Assembly (NCBI GenBank): GCA_036785705.1
Contig: JAWUZG010000333.1
Coordinates: forward strand, 124,001-188,000
Direction of reading: 5' to 3'
Source: Acanthornis magna
Lineage: Eukaryota; Chordata; Aves; Passeriformes; Acanthizidae
Length of the DNA: 64,000 nucleotides
Under the pieces are notes generated by a model. The model made no database searches and had not been told where the DNA came from. It saw only the letters and a list, made by a program, of their open reading frames with translations. Of the stretch, positions 59,495-64,000 are shown piece after piece (position 1 is the stretch's first letter; every line of letters begins with the position of its first letter). The position numbers were made by a program, and so were the translations under genes.

Positions 59495-62448
59495 AAACCA
59501 CCGCGACTGACCTGCTACTTTTTTGGAGACGCTCTGCATAGAAAGCTGAATGGCACAGCCCACCTCAGCAGTGGGCTGGCTTCACCCTGAGCAGAATACC
59601 GAGCAGATTTATCAGCACCCTACTGCAGCTGTCAGGCAAATCAGCTGGATCCAAGCATGGAATGGCTTTTCCTGTACTGCAGCCATACAGATCTCAGTAC
59701 ACAGAAATGGACTTGGGTCTTGTCTGCAGTGAGACTGCTGGACTCCAGCAGGATGAGTACGGTCACAAAGTGATGAGCAGACACCCAAGAAGAGATTTAA
59801 AGTACAGAAACATGCTTCAAAAATCCTATGCTCAGGTGCAGATATTTGGTCTTGACATGATAAATACCCTCAAGAAAACAAATGACAGAGTATCTTAGGG
59901 TTCAGTTTAGGTTTCGGGGCTCACTAACACTGATTTTTCAACTAAGGATGTAAGGAGCTTCTGCCATGAGAATGCCGAACATGTCAGTCTCTTTAATGCA
60001 ATGATCATGACGAAGTCTCTAGAGGAAGCTGCAAGACCAAGCACAAATTACTTTGAATGCATCTCGCATATAAAGTGTGCAAACAGCTTTCAAGGAAACT
60101 CTCAACACTGGAAACTGCAAGATAAAACAGGATCAAAAAAGAACCTGCTGGCACTGCTGGAAGATACAGTTTGAAAGACAGTCAAACATCCATTCAAATG
60201 CAGTCTTCCATTCTGAAATTTAACTTAGATTAGCGCTGGACTATGTTGCAGTGCTCACAGAAGGAAGTCTATGGTGTTGGAGACATACAACTTCCTAGGA
60301 AAACTTCCCATTCTGCTCGAAGATTTTCACAGTGCACCGAGCACTGCTCATCTCTCTAGTGCCCTGCTGGATAATGCTGAAATGGTGAAATACTGAGCTT
60401 GGGCTGTAGCGTCTCGGCATGTTTCCCAGCTCATGGGAGATGGAAATACATGGAAATACATCCAAGAGTTCAGGGAGCAGGCAGTGAGCTGAGCAAACCA
60501 TTAAAAAAAACCCCAGACATGCCTTCCAGTCAAGCAGGAGTTAAGAGGATCTACCATAGGCTCTGCTATAGATTGTGCCCACCATGCTCCCCATACTATG
60601 GGAAGAACCTAGAGACTACTGAAAAATGCACTCAGAAAGGACTCGGACTCCAAAGAGGTCTAAAACCCACCATTAGAGTAATTATTACCCTTCTGTAGTT
60701 AATCTACTACTATGGGATGCCATGATGTATAAAACAACACCAGCTCTGTGAAGGACTTCAGTAGCCACAGGCTGTGGAGGCAGAAACTTGTGTTTTCAGG
60801 CTGGGGAGCAGCAGGAATCCCTGCTTGGCTGGTACTGTGACTATACAGTTATCATGACTCTGGCACCTGACCCAACCTCCCACTCCGCATCACTGAAAAG
60901 TAGCTCTGCTTTCATGGGAATGTACTGGGCAGCACTAGTTCAGTTTTAGGGTTTAGTTTTATGTGTCAATAATTATATTTGCAACATGGAAATTTTCACT
61001 TGCAGAAGACACAAACTGTTACTCTCTGCAGTGCCAATGCAGGAAGCGGTGTTTTATTTCAATTCTAAGCTCTGAGAGAAGTTTCTCCGTGAAAAGACGG
61101 AGAAGAGCTATCTATCACTATCTTCTATGACAGGGCATATTCTGAAACTTCCTGTCAAAGCAAGTAATTTCAAGCTTTCTTTGCAGATTACGCAAATACT
61201 TGATGTGTGTCTCTGTATACATATATATACACACACATTATATATATATATACACACACATATATAAGTGAGTTGTCAGTGTGATGTATCATATAAAAAT
61301 AATACAAACATGTTTACGGAACACTAAGCACAGAAGTCTTTAATTCTGATTTTCGTTTGTCTAGCAAAAACATATTCTGCCCTTTCTTTCTATTGTAAGC
61401 ATGAAAGGATAAATAAGCATTCAAGATGAGCTCATAAAAATTATGGCATAAAGCTCTGTTCCACTGAGCTGATCACTCTGACATGCAAAGTTTTATTAAA
61501 TATCACACAAAAATAAAAGCTGTTTCAAAGTATTCCTAAATCCCTAAGCTGCAGAGCGCTTACGGATCACTAGGTAGCTACTGAATGCTGGTATTAACAC
61601 CAGATACTTCAAAAGAGGCAATCCTTCCTTATGAAGCCCAGAAAATCTCACTGATGCTACAAGTGACTTTAGGCATAGACAGACACATTCATGGATCGAA
61701 GGTCTGAGGAACTAGGGCCAGAAACCTAACTCGTGTACAAACTACACACAGTGATTATCCTCCTACTGTCACAAAACCACTCCAGAATTAAGTGACTGAT
61801 GAATGGTGGAGGACAGCTGCCAGGTTTGGAGCCTGCAGCAGGTCCTGTGCCATCCAGCTGGAGCTGCAGCTGGTGCCTGACTGGGCGGACAGGACCTCAC
61901 CGGGGGTCCTCACCCACAGCTGCAGCAACGTGACTGCTCTCACATCCAGCAGGGAGGAGCCTGCAAGATTTAGGACAGCAGAAATCAACTAGCTACAGAA
62001 TTCCGAGTCTCTGTGCTAGAAGACTGCTCTCTTTTCTTAGGTCTGTTTCCTCAGAACCACACGCCACTCCTTAGCCCTGGGCAGTTTTCTGCAAAAATCT
62101 ACAGCAGCAACAAAGGGTCAGGTTTTTTACATTACTCCTAACCTGAAATATGGTCTATTAAAACACCTCACCGTTTCCAGCTTCTGTACATGGAAACAAA
62201 GTGAAGACCTGCACACCTGTGCCCCCCCAGCCCCTCCCCCATGTCCATGCACCTTCAGAAACTTGCCACCTACCAAACGTACCAAAATGCAGCAGGCAAT
62301 GTGTGATTGCTGCAGCATGGTGAGTTACAAATGCACACTCTAGCTCTGTGCACAGCAATCGTCTCTTGTCACAAGGTCACAAAGTGGTACAAAGAAGTTT
62401 TGTGAAAGAACAAAACGAGATGACTGCCATGATGCTTACACCACTTAC
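59495..62448. other. Interval between the retrovirus and the semaphorin exons, no gene recognised
   Basis: The expected next semaphorin exons (end of the beta-propeller, PSI domain) were looked for on the minus strand and not found. A plus-strand frame at 59662-59898 (78 codons) and a GC-richer patch at 61790-61990 resemble nothing I recognise. A TA/CA microsatellite lies at 61209-61266. Confidence 0.55.
61209..61266. repeat. TA/CA dinucleotide microsatellite
   Basis: Alternating ATATAT and ACACAC blocks, a purine-pyrimidine alternating tract. Confidence 0.85.
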
Positions 62449-62564
62449 TGTTTTGGCTGAAAGCAAGAGAGTTTGGACTGGTTCAAAATTTGGAAAAAGC
62501 TGTGTTTCTTCAATAATACGCATTCCATTTTCATAGCGGATAGCTTTGTGCAGGGCTCCTCGAT
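62449..62564 (-). CDS. Class 4 semaphorin (SEMA4D/4E-like) exon
   Basis: A 116-base exon with acceptor TTGTTTCAG and donor ACA|GTAAGT. Its first two bases complete the aspartate codon begun in the exon at 63282, then 38 codons follow: [19 protein letters not shown], then [19 protein letters not shown]. The G-x-LHKA, IIEE-x-QLF and PVQ-x-LLL patterns mark the last blades of the semaphorin beta-propeller. Class 4 semaphorins are single-pass membrane ligands for plexins that guide axons and act in immune and vascular cells. The next exon should supply the YAGS-x-SGVVQ and PSI cysteine region; it was not found. Confidence 0.88.
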
Positions 62565-62984
62565 CTGAAACAACAGAGCAATATGTTTAAGTAAGATCCT
62601 TGAAACAAAAAGGCAGGAAAAGAGCCTGCACAACTGCTGTAAGTTGTCTCAATGATCTGCTTCCTGTTCAGGTGAATAATTCTGTGTCAAAGGCAACCAT
62701 TACACTTGCCATCAACAGGACCTCTGAGCAAGAAATAACGTTTTGGTACACAGAATGACCAGTTGGGGATGACATTGTGTGGTTTTGCTCAACTCATTGA
62801 AGCTTTGCAGTTCTTTTCCTGCAATACTTTTTCAAATCACCTAAGACTGTCCACTTACTGTGCACCTTACATTTTAACAAAAACACCAGCTGGTGTAAAA
62901 GTGTAGTTGCACTGTTTTAAAATCTTTCTCTTCTTTCTCATGGAGAATAGAGATAACTTGTATTCTTGTGCTTTCTAATCTCAT

Positions 62985-63175
62985 TGTTTTGGTACTGGAC
63001 GCTCTAGTGTTGTAACCAATCGTTATAGGGGGTGGAAAAACTATCGACCAATAATTATCAGATTATTAATGGATATATAAAGAAGTTCCTGTAAATAAAG
63101 TTTCTCTTTTTGCCATCTTGTGAGCTGCCTGCCTGACTTTCCTGAGAGCTTCCATGAATCTCCACGAATATCAGA
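62985..63175 (+). mobile_element. LTR-like retroviral fragment in a semaphorin intron
   Basis: A compact promoter/terminator pair of the kind seen in LTRs: GTAACCAATCG (CCAAT), TATATAAAG near 63073 and AATAAAG at about 63096, followed by a TTGCCATC U5-like stretch. It lies antisense to the semaphorin exons. The boundaries are guesses and no target-site duplication was established. Confidence 0.45.
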
Positions 63176-63281
63176 AAATCAAAGCAACATAAAAACACTG
63201 TAAATATGGAAATCTCAAGAGTTTGTCTAAGAAAACAAATCAATCAGTGCACCATGAAAAAAAGTGTTTTGCAGAACTCAC

Positions 63282-63504
63282 CTGTACCGATGAACATAAC
63301 ATCATAGACGGTGCCATTGAGTGCTCTGACTCTGTCTACTACAATCTGTGTATACTTCACATCTCGCTTTACTAGCCAAGGTCTGTCTCCCACTGGGGTC
63401 ACTGAGTCATCCATTAGCGGATGATGTCTAACAAACAGCAATGTTTTGTCTGGTAAATTCAGAGAACTCATGTAGTTTGATGCTCTGGCTTCATTGTTTA
63501 TACA
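63282..63504 (-). CDS. Class 4 semaphorin (SEMA4D/4E-like) exon
   Basis: A 223-base exon with acceptor CCCCCTGCTAG and donor G|GTGAGT. It encodes [19 protein letters not shown], then the strongly conserved block [21 protein letters not shown] and [11 protein letters not shown]. These are hallmarks of the late sema domain, closest in my memory to SEMA4D. The several differences from mammalian SEMA4D leave a paralogue such as a 4E-like gene possible. Codon phase carries into the exon at 62564. The 5' exons lie beyond the right end of the window. Confidence 0.92.
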
Positions 63505-64000
63505 CTAGCAGGGGGACACAGAGGGGGTGGGAAATAAAAGAGACAACCAAATTGTATCATTTATTCCTACAAAATAAAGACAATTAACAGCAGTTGTATG
63601 CATTTTCTTCTCCACATTATTTTGGCCAGTAACCACACCTGCACACTACACTCTTTGTACCGAGGAAGATCCTCAACTCTCACTGCACTTTGGCTTCTGG
63701 GATGTACTAATCCCTGAGCTTTGGACTACATTTTCGTTTGGGTCCAAAATGCATTCTAAAAAAACATTCCCTCTGTGCTCTCATGCATCTTCCCTACTTT
63801 TAACCAACACCTCTTTAAGCACTAGCAACAATACAACTGTAAGGAACTAAGGAAGTAGGCAAAGTCTGAAAGAGACCCAGTGTTGGAAAGTTTTCTTTTG
63901 CAGAGCAGTGCACTATACCAGATAAACGTGCTGGCTCTACTGAGACAACGCAATAATTGTTATCCTTCTTTTCATCTGAACTAAAAGGTTTATGATGTTG
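63505..64000 (-). other. Semaphorin intron, truncated by the window end
   Basis: Upstream intronic sequence of the semaphorin gene. No further exon or repeat is recognised before the window ends. Confidence 0.6.

Noticed and set aside
1..64000. CRISPR arrays, bacterial operons, tRNA or rRNA genes
   Set aside because: No regularly spaced identical repeats with unique spacers, no ribosome-binding-site organisation and no cloverleaf or rRNA signature were seen. The sequence is vertebrate nuclear DNA.

Overview
The window is a piece of a bird nuclear chromosome, and a songbird is the most likely source. The left two thirds is AT-rich non-coding DNA with vertebrate splice signals and chicken-repeat-1 (CR1) LINE tails. 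An interspersed repeat at about 30.14 kb looks like the ERVL-type LTRs common in songbird genomes. Genes are multi-exon with long introns, so most open frames above 60 codons are chance frames or repeats.

Layout. (1) About 1-30.1 kb: AT-rich sequence with no gene I can support, only simple repeats, one CR1 relic and one LTR-like repeat. (2) 30.96-48.17 kb, minus strand: most of an F-box only protein 15 gene (FBXO15). I built eight coding exons by eye. Every junction keeps the reading frame, and together they give about 354 codons. The first coding exon (48.13-48.17 kb) lies in a CpG-rich promoter with GC boxes, CCAAT boxes and a CRE. The 3' exons, roughly 130-150 residues, were not found. (3) FBXO15 intron 1 (41.2-48.1 kb) holds a solo LTR, a GC-rich segment that recurs inverted further right, an imperfect palindrome whose two arms keep related open frames, and a G-rich minisatellite. 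(4) 48.4-51.06 kb: a C-rich minisatellite, then a 2.2 kb purine-only-biased GAN triplet tract. (5) 51.06-59.49 kb: two similar LTRs framing a rearranged endogenous retrovirus. It has no recognisable gag, protease or reverse transcriptase. In their place are about 4 kb of GC-rich duplicated DNA, a GAAA/GGAA microsatellite and a second integrase relic. The 3' part keeps integrase ends and a nearly complete env gene broken by one in-frame amber codon. (6) 62.4-63.5 kb, minus strand: two in-frame exons of a class 4 semaphorin (SEMA4D/4E-like) with an LTR-like insertion between them. The exons that should follow were not found.

The two host genes lie on the same strand, semaphorin upstream of FBXO15, and share no evident pathway. 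FBXO15 is a substrate receptor of an SCF ubiquitin ligase, and the semaphorin is a membrane-bound guidance ligand. The interval between them is dominated by retroviral and repeat turnover. The inverted and direct GC-rich copies, the GAN tract and the missing target-site duplication make 44-56 kb a likely rearrangement hotspot, or a place where an assembly could be wrong.
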